From: Streptomyces sp. NBC_01260
GTDB lineage: Bacteria > Actinomycetota > Actinomycetes > Streptomycetales > Streptomycetaceae
DNA: 64,000 nucleotides
Direction: 5' to 3'
NCBI RefSeq assembly: GCF_036226405.1
Contig: NZ_CP108464.1
Span: forward strand, 6,076,001 to 6,140,000
The notes under the pieces are model-generated. The model worked only from the letters and a program-made list of their open reading frames with translations, made no database searches and had not been told where the DNA came from. How positions within the stretch are numbered: the stretch's first letter is position 1; every line of letters starts with the position of its first letter. Positions 8,034 to 16,988 of the stretch are shown one piece after another. The translations under genes were made by a program, and so were the position numbers.

Positions 8034-8870
8034 GTGCCCCGTCTGTCTGAAGTCATCGCCGAGCTCGACGCCCTCTGGCCGCCCGAGTGGGCCGAAGGAT
8101 GGGACGCGGTCGGCACCGTCTGCGGTGATCCGGACGCCGAGGTCGACCGGGTGCTCTTCGCCGTCGATCCCGTCCAGGACATCGTCGACGAGGCGCTGAA
8201 ACTCGGCGCCCAGCTGATCGTCACCCACCACCCGCTCTATCTGCGCGGCACGACGACGGTCGCGGCCGGCACCTTCAAGGGCCGGGTCGTGCACACGCTG
8301 ATCAAGCACGACATCGCGCTGCACGTGGCCCACACCAACGCCGACTCCGCGGATCCCGGCGTCTCGGACGCCCTCGCCGGCGCCCTCGACCTGCGCGTCG
8401 AGCGGCCCCTCGTACCGGACCCGACGGACCCCACGGGCCGCCGGGGCCTCGGCCGGATCTGCACGCTCGACCACCCGCAGACCCTCGGCGAATTCGCCGC
8501 CCGGGCCGCCGCCCGGCTGCCCGCCACCGTGCAGGGCATCCGGCTGGCCGGCGACCCGGACGCCCTCGTGCGCACCGTCGCGGTGAGCGGCGGATCGGGC
8601 GACGGCCTCTTCGACGCGGTGCGCGCCGCGGGTGTGGACGCCTTCCTCACCGCGGACCTGCGCCACCACCCGGCCTCCGAGGCCGTCCAGCACTCGTCGC
8701 TCGGCCTGGTCGATGCCGCACACTGGGCCACCGAATGGCCGTGGTGCGAACAGGCCGCTGCCCAGCTCGACGCGATTTCCGACCGCCACGGATGGGACCT
8801 GCGGGTCCATGTCTCGAAGCAGGTCACCGACCCCTGGACCACCCACCACTCTTCTGGAGCCCCCAACTGA
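8034..8870 (+). CDS. Nif3-like dinuclear metal centre hexameric protein
   Basis: A member of the widely conserved Nif3/YbgI (DUF34) family, a toroidal hexamer with a two-metal site; its physiological function remains unsettled. Metal-binding motifs are visible: THHPLYLRG, HTNADSADPGVSDALA and TADLRHHPASEAVQ. The GTG start gives PRLSEVIAELDALWPPEW, the expected N-terminus. An ATG at 7995 would add 13 unconserved residues. It overlaps the zinc-ribbon gene by 4 bp and is followed by the RNase H/phosphatase gene, the conserved actinobacterial order. Confidence 0.93.
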   Translation: MPRLSEVIAELDALWPPEWAEGWDAVGTVCGDPDAEVDRVLFAVDPVQDIVDEALKLGAQLIVTHHPLYLRGTTTVAAGTFKGRVVHTLIKHDIALHVAHTNADSADPGVSDALAGALDLRVERPLVPDPTDPTGRRGLGRICTLDHPQTLGEFAARAAARLPATVQGIRLAGDPDALVRTVAVSGGSGDGLFDAVRAAGVDAFLTADLRHHPASEAVQHSSLGLVDAAHWATEWPWCEQAAAQLDAISDRHGWDLRVHVSKQVTDPWTTHHSSGAPN

Positions 8871-9610
8871 ACGCCGCGCCCGCCGACCAGATCCGACTCC
8901 TCGACGTCCAGGCCCTCGACCAGCGCCTCTCTCAGATCGCGCACAAGCGCGACACCCTCCCCGAGCACGCCGAGATCGAGTCCCTCACGACCGACCTCGC
9001 CCAGCTCCGCGACCTCCTCGTCGCCTCCACGACCGAGGAGAGCGACACCGCCCGCGAGCAGATCAAGGCCGAGCAGGACGTGGACCAGGTGCGCCAGCGC
9101 GCCGCCCGCGACCAGCAGCGGATGGACTCCGGCAGTGTCACCTCGTCCAAGGACCTTGAGAGCCTGCAGCGGGAGATCGTCTCGCTGGCCAAGCGCCAGG
9201 GCGACCTGGAGGACGTCGTCCTCGAGGTGATGGAGCGCAGGGAGTCCGCGCAGGAGCGGGTCACCGAGCTGACCGACCGGGTCTCCGCCGTCCAGGCCAA
9301 GGCCGACGACGCGACCGCCCGCCGGGACGCCGCGACGAACGAGCTCGACGAGGAGACCGCGACGCTCACCAAGGAGCGCGAGGTCGTCGCCGGTTCCGTC
9401 CCCGCGGACCTGCTCAAGCTGTACGACAAGCTCCGCGCCCAGCAGGGCGGGGTGGGCGCCGCCCGCCTCTACCAGCGCCGCTGCGAGGGCTGCCGGCTGG
9501 AGCTCAACATCACCGAGGTCAACGACGTGAAGGCCGCGTCCCGCGACACGGTGCTGCGCTGCGAGAACTGCCACCGCATCCTGGTCCGCACCGCGGACTC
9601 GGGTCTGTAG
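8867..9610 (+). CDS. C4-type zinc ribbon protein (CT398-like), probable CTG start
   Basis: A coiled-coil protein of about 247 residues with a C-terminal zinc ribbon made by C-x2-C (RRCEGCRLELN) and C-x2-C (LRCENCHRIL). Residues 5-185 are nearly all long helix rich in E, Q and R. The natural N-terminus NAAPADQIRLLDVQ is preceded in frame by a CTG codon that overlaps the Nif3 stop (CTGA), with TGGAG 8 bp upstream. No ATG or GTG lies nearby in frame, so CTG initiation is the best reading. It is coupled to its neighbours on both sides. Confidence 0.88.
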   Translation: MNAAPADQIRLLDVQALDQRLSQIAHKRDTLPEHAEIESLTTDLAQLRDLLVASTTEESDTAREQIKAEQDVDQVRQRAARDQQRMDSGSVTSSKDLESLQREIVSLAKRQGDLEDVVLEVMERRESAQERVTELTDRVSAVQAKADDATARRDAATNELDEETATLTKEREVVAGSVPADLLKLYDKLRAQQGGVGAARLYQRRCEGCRLELNITEVNDVKAASRDTVLRCENCHRILVRTADSGL

Positions 9611-10857
9611 TGACCCCGCCGCGCCAGTTCGTCATCGAGGCCGACGGCGGCTCCCGGGGCAACCCGGGGCCCGCCGGGTACGGTGCGGTCGTCATCGACC
9701 CGGTGACGGGGGAGACGCTGGCCGAGGCGGCCGAGTACATCGGCGTCGCGACGAACAACGTCGCCGAGTACAAGGGCCTCATCGCCGGTCTGCGGGCGGC
9801 GAAGGCACTCGTGCCGGACGCCTCGGCCGACGGCGGTCCGCGGGTGCACGTCCGGATGGACTCCAAGCTGGTCGTGGAGCAGATGTCGGGCCGCTGGAAG
9901 ATCAAGCACCCGGACATGAAGCCGCTCGCGGCCGAGGCCGCCCGGATCCTTCCGGCGTCCGCCGTCTCCTACGAGTGGATCCCGCGCGAGAGGAACAAGC
10001 ACGCGGACCGGCTCGCGAACGAGGCGATGGACGCGGGCAAGCGGGGCGAGCAGTGGGAGCCGTCGTCCTCGACGGCCGTCCTCGACACCCCGAAGTCCTC
10101 GGTGGCCGCCGCCCTGCCGCCGGTCTCCGGTCCGCCGGGCGACGCGGCGGCCGGTGCGGCGAGGGCCAGGGCCGCACTGAACCGGCCCGCCGCCGGGACC
10201 CCGCAGGTCGGCTGGGGTGCCGCCCCCGACCTGGGCGCGCCCGCCACCTTCCTCCTGCTGCGGCACGGTGAGACCGCCCTCACCCCTGAGAAGCGGTTCT
10301 CCGGCAGCGGCGGCACCGACCCCGAGCTCTCCGCCGCCGGCCGCAGGCAGGCCGAGTGCGCCGCCGAGGCCTTCGCCGCCCGCGGCACGGTGCAGGAGAT
10401 CGTCAGCTCCCCGCTGCTCCGCTGCCGCGAGACGGCCGACGCGGTGGCGGCCCGGCTGGGCCTGGAGGTCCGGATCGAGGACGGCCTGCGCGAGACGGAC
10501 TTCGGCGCCTGGGAGGGGCTGACGTTCGGCGAGGTCAGGGAGCGTCACCGCGCGGACCTGGACGCCTGGCTCGCCTCCGCGAAGGCGGCGCCCACCGGTG
10601 GCGGCGAGAGCTTCGCCGAGGTCGCCCGCCGCGTCGCGGCCGCCCGCGACCGCCTCATCACCCGCTACGCGGGCCGCACCGTGCTCGTGGTCACGCATGT
10701 CACGCCCATCAAGACCCTGGTCCGGCTGGCGCTGGGCGCACCGCCGGAGTCGCTCTTCCGGATGGAGCTCTCGGCGGCGTCCCTGTCGACCGTGGCCTAC
10801 TACGCGGACGGCAACGCCTCCGTACGGCTGCTGAACGACACGTCCCACCTGCGGTAA
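9610..10857 (+). CDS. Bifunctional RNase H / acid phosphatase
   Basis: Two fused enzymes in 415 residues. The N-terminal RNase HI domain (1-140; IEADGGSRGNPGPAGYGAV, MDSKLVVEQM, RERNKHADRLAN) cleaves RNA in RNA:DNA hybrids. After a Pro/Ala linker the C-terminal histidine phosphatase domain (about 210-415) starts with LLLRHGETALT and includes SSPLLRCRETA and VVTHVTPI. This matches the known mycobacterial Rv2228c-type protein, whose phosphatase half acts on alpha-ribazole phosphate. The GTG start overlaps the zinc-ribbon stop by one base. A terminator follows. Confidence 0.95.
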   Translation: MTPPRQFVIEADGGSRGNPGPAGYGAVVIDPVTGETLAEAAEYIGVATNNVAEYKGLIAGLRAAKALVPDASADGGPRVHVRMDSKLVVEQMSGRWKIKHPDMKPLAAEAARILPASAVSYEWIPRERNKHADRLANEAMDAGKRGEQWEPSSSTAVLDTPKSSVAAALPPVSGPPGDAAAGAARARAALNRPAAGTPQVGWGAAPDLGAPATFLLLRHGETALTPEKRFSGSGGTDPELSAAGRRQAECAAEAFAARGTVQEIVSSPLLRCRETADAVAARLGLEVRIEDGLRETDFGAWEGLTFGEVRERHRADLDAWLASAKAAPTGGGESFAEVARRVAAARDRLITRYAGRTVLVVTHVTPIKTLVRLALGAPPESLFRMELSAASLSTVAYYADGNASVRLLNDTSHLR

Positions 10858-10888
10858 ACCCACCCGGGCGCACCGGCCCCGGACAGCA

Positions 10889-10926
10889 CAGGGCCCCATC
10901 GGCGGGGGGAGGCCGATGGGGCCCTG
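10889..10926. terminator. Hairpin terminator after the RNase H/phosphatase gene
   Basis: CAGGGCCCCATCGGC and GCCGATGGGGCCCTG form a perfect 15-bp stem around an 8-nt loop, 31 bp past the stop codon. It ends the Nif3 operon and can also serve the convergent aldolase gene. Confidence 0.8.
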
Positions 10927-11076
10927 GCGGTTCCGGCGAGGCGGGGGATACCTGCCGGAACCCGGGTCACCCGGAGTCCGGGTTCACGTCCCTGAAGGGT
11001 CTCGTGCCCCGGTTGCCGGGAAGCATGCACGCAAGCCGCGGGAGTTCGCCGCGATCCGCCGCGCGGTCCCCGGGGA

Positions 11077-11697
11077 TCAGCCGCGCAGCGCCGCGGCTTC
11101 GGCCGCCAGCCGCTCCACCCGCGCCCAGTCCCCGGCCGCCACCGCGTCGGCGGGCACCATCCAGCTGCCGCCCACGCAGCCGACGTTCGGCAGGGCCAGG
11201 TAGGAGGGTGCCGAGGCGAGCGAGATGCCACCGGTCGGGCAGAACCGGGCCTGGGGGAGCGGGGCGGAAAGGGCCTTCAGACAGGCCGTGCCGCCCGCCG
11301 CCTCGGCCGGGAAGAACTTCATCTCGGTGACCCCGCGCTCCAGCAGCGCGACCACCTCGGACGTCGTGGAGACGCCCGGCAGGAACGGCACCCCCGACGC
11401 CTTCATCGCGTCCAGGAGGGTGTCCGTCCAGCCGGGGCTGACCAGGAACCGGGCCCCTGCGGCCACGGTGTCGGAGACGTTCCGCACGGAGATCACCGTG
11501 CCGGCGCCGACCACCGCGTCCGGCACCTCCGCCGCGATGGCCTTGATCGCGTCCAGGGCCGCGGCGGTCCGCAGGGTCACCTCGATCGCCGGGAGCCCGC
11601 CCGCGACCAGGGCACGGGCGAGCGGCACCGCGTCGGCGGCGTCCTCCAGGACGACGACGGGCACGACGGGGGCAAGGTCCAGCACGGATGAGGTCAT
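11077..11697 (-). CDS. eda: KDPG/KHG aldolase
   Basis: A class I aldolase that splits 2-keto-3-deoxy-6-phosphogluconate and 4-hydroxy-2-oxoglutarate. The 206-residue protein shows the catalytic Glu in IEVTLRT, the Schiff-base Lys in VTEMKFFPAE, and the phosphate-binding segments GAGTVIS and FCPTGGIS. The start at MTSSVLDLAPVV is chosen because it fits the family length and follows GAGG; upstream in-frame Met at 11754 would add 19 unconserved residues. Transcribed alone towards the RNase H terminator. Confidence 0.92.
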   Translation of the reverse strand: MTSSVLDLAPVVPVVVLEDAADAVPLARALVAGGLPAIEVTLRTAAALDAIKAIAAEVPDAVVGAGTVISVRNVSDTVAAGARFLVSPGWTDTLLDAMKASGVPFLPGVSTTSEVVALLERGVTEMKFFPAEAAGGTACLKALSAPLPQARFCPTGGISLASAPSYLALPNVGCVGGSWMVPADAVAAGDWARVERLAAEAAALRG

Positions 11698-11770
11698 GAC
11701 CTCATCCTGCCGCGAAGACCGCACTCCACGCAACGAGCGTTGCGTATGTTGCAACGCGAGTGCTCCGGGG

Positions 11771-12571
11771 TCAGTGAATCTCCGTCACCACGACATCGAG
11801 CTCCCACGCCCGCCCGGCCCGCGCGGGCGCCCCGGCCTCCACCACGTACCCGAGATCACGCAGGACCGTCACCAGCTCCGCGGGCCCCTTCGGCGCGGCG
11901 CCCGACCGCAGCAGATCGCGGACCATCCGGCCCTTCGTCGCCTTGTTGAAGTGGCTCACCACCGACCGCTTCTCCACCCCGTCCACCAGCTGGGAGTGCA
12001 GCACCCGCACGCTCGCCGTGCGTTCCGCGACCGCGCCCTTCGGCCGCCACGCCGCCGCGTACGCGGACGACCGCAGATCCAGCACCAGGCCGTCCCCGGC
12101 CGCCTCCGGCATGACCTGCGCCATCGGCTCGCGCCAGAACGCGCCGAGAGCCCCCAGCCCCGGCAGCTTCACCCCCATCGAGCAGCGGTACGAAGGAATC
12201 CGGTCGCCCACCCGCACCGCGCCCCACAGCCCGGAGAACACCAGCAGCGACTTCCCGGCCCGGCGGCGGGCGGCGGTGTCCAGGGAGGCCAGATCCAGCG
12301 CGTCGTACAGCACCCCGGTGTAGATCTCGCCGGCCGGGCGCGTGCCCGCCGTCCGGAGCTCGACGTTCTTCGCGATCTCGCCGCGCAGGCCCTCGCTCAG
12401 CCCCAGTACCACGCGGGCCTTCTCCTCGTCCGCCACGGACAGCTCCACGAGCCCGTCCAGCACGGCGGCCCGCGCCGCGGCCAGGCCCGGAAGCGACAGC
12501 GACTCGGGCTTCAGAGGTGCTCCCCGGCCCGAGGCAGCCTTTCCTTCGGAGGGCGGCAACAGCACGAGCAC
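11771..12571 (-). CDS. yaaA: YaaA-family peroxide stress protein
   Basis: A DUF328 protein of 266 residues. In E. coli the family lowers free intracellular iron during peroxide stress. The start LVLLPPSEGKA is the family signature; further conserved blocks are YTGVLYDALDL, VFSGLWGAVRVGDRIPSYR and VVSHFNKATKGRMVR. The GTG at 12571 has AAGGAG upstream. The reading frame stays open further upstream only because of GC bias, so the longer version is rejected. It is transcribed divergently from the RNB nuclease. Confidence 0.92.
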   Translation of the reverse strand: MLVLLPPSEGKAASGRGAPLKPESLSLPGLAAARAAVLDGLVELSVADEEKARVVLGLSEGLRGEIAKNVELRTAGTRPAGEIYTGVLYDALDLASLDTAARRRAGKSLLVFSGLWGAVRVGDRIPSYRCSMGVKLPGLGALGAFWREPMAQVMPEAAGDGLVLDLRSSAYAAAWRPKGAVAERTASVRVLHSQLVDGVEKRSVVSHFNKATKGRMVRDLLRSGAAPKGPAELVTVLRDLGYVVEAGAPARAGRAWELDVVVTEIH

Positions 12572-12748
12572 GGCGGTTCTCCTTCGTACGTACGGAAAGG
12601 GGGCGACCGGCGGTGCGGACCGGTCCACGGTCCCCGGCGGTGTCGCCCGGGTCCGCGAAAACCCCTCGCGCCAGCGTACGGGGCAGTCCCGCCCCGCCCC
12701 TCCGCCACCCGGGATGCCGCCCGCCCCGCCCGGCCATACGCTCGGTCC

Positions 12749-14191
12749 ATGCCCCGCCGCCATCTCCACCTGACCGGCGCAGCCGGCTCCCCGCTGCGGG
12801 CGGCCCTGCGCGGGCTGCGCACCGAACTCGGGCTCCCCGACGGCTTCCCGTCCGACGTACTCGCCGAAGCGGCCGACGCGGCGAGGAACCCGGCGGTCGC
12901 CGGACACGAGGACGCCACGGAACTGCCGTTCCTCACCATCGACCCGCCCGCCTCCACCGACCTCGACCAGGCGATGCACCTCGAACGCCGCGCCCACGGC
13001 TACCGCGTGCACTACGCCATCGCCGATGTCGCCGCCTTCGTCCGCCCCGGCGGCGCACTCGACACCGAGGCGCACCGCCGGGTGACGACCCTCTACTTCC
13101 CCGACGGCAGGGTGCCGCTGCACCCCGCATCGCTCTCCGAGGGCGCCGCCAGCCTTTTCCCCGGGCAGACCCGCCCCGCCGTGCTGTGGGAGATCGACCT
13201 CGACACCGAGGGCCGTGCCGTCGCCACCCGGGTGCGCAGGGCCCTCGTACGCAGTCGCGCCAAGCTCGACTACACGGGTGTGCAGCAGCGGATCGACGCG
13301 GGCACCGCCGAGGAGTCCCTCGCGCTGCTCAGGGACATCGGCACCCTCCGCGAGGAACAGGAGGTCGCCCGCGGCGGTATCTCCCTCAACGTGCCCGAGC
13401 AGGAGGTCGTCGAGCGCGACGGCGGTTACGGGCTGGAGTACCGCGCCCCGCTGCCCGCCGACGGCTGGAACGCCCAGATCTCACTGCTCACCGGCATGGC
13501 CGCGGCCCGGCTGATGACCGAGGCCGGCACCGGCATCCTGCGGACGCTGCCGGTCGCCCCGGACGGCGCCGTCGCCCGCCTCCGGCGCTCGGCCGAAGCC
13601 CTGCACATCGACTGGCCGCACCACGTGCCGTACGCGCAGATCGTGCGTTCGCTCGACCCGAGGATGACCAGCCACGCCGCCTTCCTCCAGGACTGCACCA
13701 CGCTGCTGCGCGGCGCCGGGTACACCGTCTTCGAGAACGGCGAACTGCCCACACCGGCCGTCCACGCCGCCGTCGCCGACCTCTACACGCACTGCACCGC
13801 GCCGTTGCGCCGCCTCGTCGACCGGTACGCCGCCGAACTGTGCGTCGCCGCCGCGGCGGACCGTGAGCCGCCCGAGTGGGTCCTGGCCGCGCTGCCCGCC
13901 CTGCCGAAGGAGATGGCGGACGGCACCCGGCGGGCCAACACGGTGGAACGCGAGTGCGTGGACCTGGTCGAGGCGGCGCTGCTCAAGGACCGGATCGGTG
14001 CGGTCTTCGACGCGTACGTGGTGGACGTGAAGGAGCAGGATCCGACCACCGGCACCATCCACATCGACGACCCGGCGGTAGTCGGCCGGATCGAGGGCGG
14101 CAGCGCGTCGCTCCCTCTCGGGGAACGGCTGCGGGTGCGGCTCACGCAGGCAGATCCCGGCTCGGCGAAGGTGCTGTTCGCACCGGCGTGA
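12749..14191 (+). CDS. RNB-domain 3'-5' exoribonuclease
   Basis: An RNase II/R-type hydrolytic exoribonuclease of 480 residues, shorter than RNase R because it lacks the N-terminal cold-shock domains. The RNB catalytic core starts at FLTIDPPASTDLDQAMHL with the metal-binding Asp cluster, then HYAIADVAAFV and LYFPDGRVPLHP. The second half has YTHCTAPLRRLVDRY, the conserved RNB tail. The start MPRRHLHLTG lacks a strong ribosome-binding site. The last 50 bp overlap the convergent membrane protein gene. Confidence 0.92.
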   Translation: MPRRHLHLTGAAGSPLRAALRGLRTELGLPDGFPSDVLAEAADAARNPAVAGHEDATELPFLTIDPPASTDLDQAMHLERRAHGYRVHYAIADVAAFVRPGGALDTEAHRRVTTLYFPDGRVPLHPASLSEGAASLFPGQTRPAVLWEIDLDTEGRAVATRVRRALVRSRAKLDYTGVQQRIDAGTAEESLALLRDIGTLREEQEVARGGISLNVPEQEVVERDGGYGLEYRAPLPADGWNAQISLLTGMAAARLMTEAGTGILRTLPVAPDGAVARLRRSAEALHIDWPHHVPYAQIVRSLDPRMTSHAAFLQDCTTLLRGAGYTVFENGELPTPAVHAAVADLYTHCTAPLRRLVDRYAAELCVAAAADREPPEWVLAALPALPKEMADGTRRANTVERECVDLVEAALLKDRIGAVFDAYVVDVKEQDPTTGTIHIDDPAVVGRIEGGSASLPLGERLRVRLTQADPGSAKVLFAPA

Positions 14192-15002
14192 GTGCGGCGA
14201 CGACGGACCGCGGGTCATCGGCGTGGAAGCGGACCGTGTGCGCCTGCCCGCGTCCACCGAGCGGCCGCACGAATCCGGCCGGTGCGGTCAGCTCCACGGT
14301 CACCGTCGTCTGGCCGCCCACGGCGAGGTCCAGTACGCCGTCAGGGTGCAGCCGCAGCGACTTCCCTTCGGGGTAACGCCGTTCGACCCGGACCGAGGCG
14401 ATCGCGGCAGCCGGGACCCGCAGATCGAACAGCGCCCCGTAGCGAATCCGCAGGGAGCCGTCCGCGCCCACCACATGCGGCCGGACCACACACGAGGCGT
14501 GCAGGGCGAGCACCAGCAGCACCCCGTACACATCCACCACGAGCAGAATCCGGTGCACGACCGGCCAGGGAATCAGCAGCGCGAGCATCACCGTCTCCAC
14601 CACGGAGACGAAGAGCAGCCCGTACATCATCGCCGTCTGCGGCCCGGTGTACGGGGCGGCCAGCGCACCCTCCGGCACGGCGTGCCGCCGCCGCAGCAGC
14701 CACAGCCCGAGGCTGTGCAGGGCGCGCATCTCGTGCCCGACGAGCCGGTGCACCCCCTCCGGTACGACGGTACGCAGCGCCGCACCCATCGCCTCCCGCC
14801 GCCCGGCACCCGCCCGCCGGCCCGCGCGCCAGAGCCGCCCCAGCACGACTGCCTCCAGGACCAACGCGGCCAGGACCGCCGCCTCGGCGCCGATCAGCAC
14901 GGCGGCCGGTATCCGTACCCCGGCCAACAGGCAGATCCCCAGAGCCAGTTCGGCGGGCACCACCCCCGCGACCACCAGCCGCGCACCTCGCACCCCGCTC
15001 AT
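14142..15002 (-). CDS. Membrane protein of unknown function
   Basis: Not recognised beyond being membrane-embedded. The 286 residues contain an N-terminal pair of hydrophobic segments (about 8-27 and 32-52), a cytoplasmic-looking basic loop, a second pair (about 125-170; MMYGLLFVSVVETVMLALLI and LLVVDVYGVLLVLAL), and a beta-rich C-terminal domain of about 110 residues. The ATG overlaps the stop of the MerR regulator (ATGA), so it is very probably co-regulated by that protein. Its 3' end overlaps the RNB nuclease gene tail-to-tail. Confidence 0.8.
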   Translation of the reverse strand: MSGVRGARLVVAGVVPAELALGICLLAGVRIPAAVLIGAEAAVLAALVLEAVVLGRLWRAGRRAGAGRREAMGAALRTVVPEGVHRLVGHEMRALHSLGLWLLRRRHAVPEGALAAPYTGPQTAMMYGLLFVSVVETVMLALLIPWPVVHRILLVVDVYGVLLVLALHASCVVRPHVVGADGSLRIRYGALFDLRVPAAAIASVRVERRYPEGKSLRLHPDGVLDLAVGGQTTVTVELTAPAGFVRPLGGRGQAHTVRFHADDPRSVVAALTPVRTAPSPSRDLPA

Positions 15003-15769
15003 TCCGTCCCCCGCCCGTTGCCGTCCCCGTCCCTGCTCCTGCTCCTGCTCCGTCCGGTCAACGCGACCATCACCCGGCGCACCACCTCGGCCTGTGCGGG
15101 CGGGTAGTCCGCCAGCAGGGCCTCCCCGAACCCGGTCATCACCGGTCCGCCGGCCGGGATCGCGTCCAGCACCTCGTCGGGCGCGAGGGCGGCCATCCGC
15201 TCGGCCAGCGGTCCGATCCGGGGATCGTCGGGGGACGCCGCCGCGAGCGCGTCCAGCTCTTCGTACAGCGCGAGCACGGCCGGATCGCCCGCCAGCGGCC
15301 GCAGCACGGCATAGATCTCGCTGCCGCCACCGATCGTGTCCAGCAGCATCAGATGCTCCCGGTCCTTGGCGGCGGACGGGGAAGCGGTGACCGGTGCGGC
15401 GGCCAGCAGTTCGGCCAGCGCGGGCGACACGGACTCCGCACCCTCCACCGGCCCGTCCAGCAGGCCGGCCAGCCGCAGCCGCCGCTCCCGGATCTCCCGC
15501 TCCTGCCGGGCCAGGTCGGTATCCAGCTCACGCAGTACGTCACCGAGTTCGCGCCCGGCGTCACCGGCGAGCACCTCCCGCACCTCGTCCAGACCGAGCC
15601 CCAGCTCGGTGAGCCGCCGGATGCGCGCCAGCAGCACGGCGTCGCGCACGCCGTAGGAGCGGTAGCCGTTGGCCCGGCGCGCGGGCTCGGCCAGCAGGCC
15701 GATGTGGTGGTAGTGCCGAACGGTCCGGGGGGTGACCCCGACGAGCGCGGCGATCTCTCCGATGCGCAT
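14999..15769 (-). CDS. MerR-family transcriptional regulator
   Basis: A DNA-distorting activator of 256 residues. The N-terminal winged helix MRIGEIAALVGVTPRTVRHYHHIGLL, then YRSYGVRDAVLLARIRRL and a coiled-coil region, are typical of MerR. The C-terminal half (about 110-256) is a ligand-sensing region with no cysteine cluster, so a metal is unlikely. The ATG sits 7 bp after a -10 hexamer, implying a leaderless mRNA, and the promoter has the 19-bp spacer typical of MerR autoregulation. It is followed directly by its coupled membrane protein. Confidence 0.9.
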   Translation of the reverse strand: MRIGEIAALVGVTPRTVRHYHHIGLLAEPARRANGYRSYGVRDAVLLARIRRLTELGLGLDEVREVLAGDAGRELGDVLRELDTDLARQEREIRERRLRLAGLLDGPVEGAESVSPALAELLAAAPVTASPSAAKDREHLMLLDTIGGGSEIYAVLRPLAGDPAVLALYEELDALAAASPDDPRIGPLAERMAALAPDEVLDAIPAGGPVMTGFGEALLADYPPAQAEVVRRVMVALTGRSRSRSRDGDGNGRGTE

Positions 15770-15776
15770 GGCGCCA

Positions 15777-15807
15777 AGTAGAAACCCTGACGCTGCGGCA
15801 AGGTCAA
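15777..15807 (-). promoter_or_regulatory. MerR-type promoter with 19-bp spacer
   Basis: Read on the minus strand, -35 TTGACC (15807-15802) and -10 TCTACT (15782-15777) are separated by exactly 19 bp, too long for normal sigma-70 recognition and the hallmark of MerR-activated promoters. The spacer carries an imperfect dyad (CTTGCCGC / GCGTCAG). The expected start point coincides with the A of the MerR ATG. Confidence 0.65.
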
Positions 15808-15944
15808 GCCGCCCGGCCATCCGCCCCTGCTCGTCCGCGCACCTGGCCGCATCTCGTACGATCGCGCCTTCGGCCCGGTGCTCGTGCGCTGTGCCCGTGC
15901 CACCCGTGTCCGTGCCCCGCGCCTCGTACGAAGGAAGGACCGGC

Positions 15945-16472
15945 GTGACTGACCTCGCGGCCCCGCCCGCCACCGACCGCCCCCGGCAGATCGTCACCGC
16001 CGCGCGCACGCTGCTGGAGCAGGAGGGCCCGGAGGCGCTCACCATGCGCCGCCTCGCCGCACGCGTGGGCATCACGGCGCCCTCGCTCTACAAGCACTTC
16101 CCGGACAAGTCGTCCGTGGTGAACGCTCTGGTCGAGGTGATGCTGCGGGAGACGGCCGAGGCCCTCGAAGCGGCCGAGTCCCGCGCCCCGGGCTCCTTCC
16201 CGGCCCTGGCCGCCGCCTACCGCACCCACGCCCTCGCCCACCCCCACCTCTACCGCCTCACCACCGGCCGCCGCCTCCCCCCGGACCTGGAGGAACGCGC
16301 CGCGGCCCCGCTCTTCCGCGCCCTCGCGGGCGATGAGAACCGCGCACGTGCGGCCTGGGCCTTCGCCCACGGCATGGTCACGATGGAGCTGAACGGCCGC
16401 TTTCCCGCGGGCTCCGATGTGCCGGGGGCCTGGGCGGCCGGGATCGCGGCCTTCGGCGCGGCCCGCGCCTGA
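15945..16472 (+). CDS. TetR/AcrR regulator with WHG-type C-terminal domain
   Basis: A one-component repressor of 175 residues. The N-terminal helix-turn-helix is RQIVTAARTLLEQEG, then LTMRRLAARVGITAPSLYKH, the standard TetR recognition helix. The C-terminal half has HPHLYRLTTGR and the WAFAHGMVTMELNGRFP block of the WHG-type ligand domain. The GTG start follows AAGGAAGGA. It is divergent from the MerR gene and upstream of the RNase P RNA; its targets are not evident here. Confidence 0.9.
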   Translation: MTDLAAPPATDRPRQIVTAARTLLEQEGPEALTMRRLAARVGITAPSLYKHFPDKSSVVNALVEVMLRETAEALEAAESRAPGSFPALAAAYRTHALAHPHLYRLTTGRRLPPDLEERAAAPLFRALAGDENRARAAWAFAHGMVTMELNGRFPAGSDVPGAWAAGIAAFGAARA

Positions 16473-16524
16473 CGCCTCCGCGCGGTTCCGCGCCACCACG
16501 GGGCAGGTAGCATGGGCGCCACGG

Positions 16525-16932
16525 CAGACGAGCCGGGCGGACGGCCGCGTGAGGATCTTCGGACCCTCCCGAGGAACGTCCGGGCTCCACAGGGCAGGGT
16601 GATGGCTAACGGCCACCCGGGGTGACCCGCGGGACAGTGCCACAGAAAACAGACCGCCTTGGACTTCGGTCCTCGGTAAGGGTGAAACGGTGGTGTAAGA
16701 GACCACCAGCGCCTGGGGCGACCCAGGCGGCTAGGTAAACCCCACCCGGAGCAAGGTCAAGAGGGGCCGTCGCAAGAGGGCCCTGCGCGAACGTTCGAGG
16801 GCTGCCCGCCCGAGTTCGCGGGTAGACCGCACGAGACCGGCAGCAATGCCGGTCCTAGATGGATGGCCGTCTCCCCGGCCGCCGCGAGGCGACCGGGAGA
16901 CAGAACCCGGCGTACAGCCCGACTCGTCTGCC
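16525..16932 (+). ncRNA. rnpB: RNase P RNA, bacterial type A
   Basis: This is the catalytic RNA that matures tRNA 5' ends. The two ends pair as stem P1 (CAGACGAG at 16525-16532 with CTCGTCTG at 16923-16930). The conserved core is present: GAGGAACGTCCGGGCTCCAC near the 5' side, ACAGTGCCACAGAAAACAGACCGCC, GGTAAGGGTGAAACGGTGG, AGAGACCACCAGC, and the 3' AGAACCCGGCGTACAG element. Exact ends are set from P1 and could be off by a few bases. Confidence 0.96.
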
Positions 16933-16952
16933 GCCACCTGCGGCTATGCCTG

Positions 16953-16988
16953 GGAAAGGGCCTCCGACCTGCGTCGGAGGCCCTTTCC
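16953..16988. terminator. rnpB terminator
   Basis: GGAAAGGGCCTCCGAC and GTCGGAGGCCCTTTCC form a perfect 16-bp stem with a CTGC loop, 20 bp after rnpB, followed by TCTTT. It marks the last core-chromosome feature before the accessory region. Confidence 0.9.

Noticed and set aside
11225-12748. Upstream extension of the RNB nuclease frame
   Set aside because: The first 508 codons are antisense to the aldolase and YaaA genes and are not protein-like. The family N-terminus begins at MPRRHLHL.
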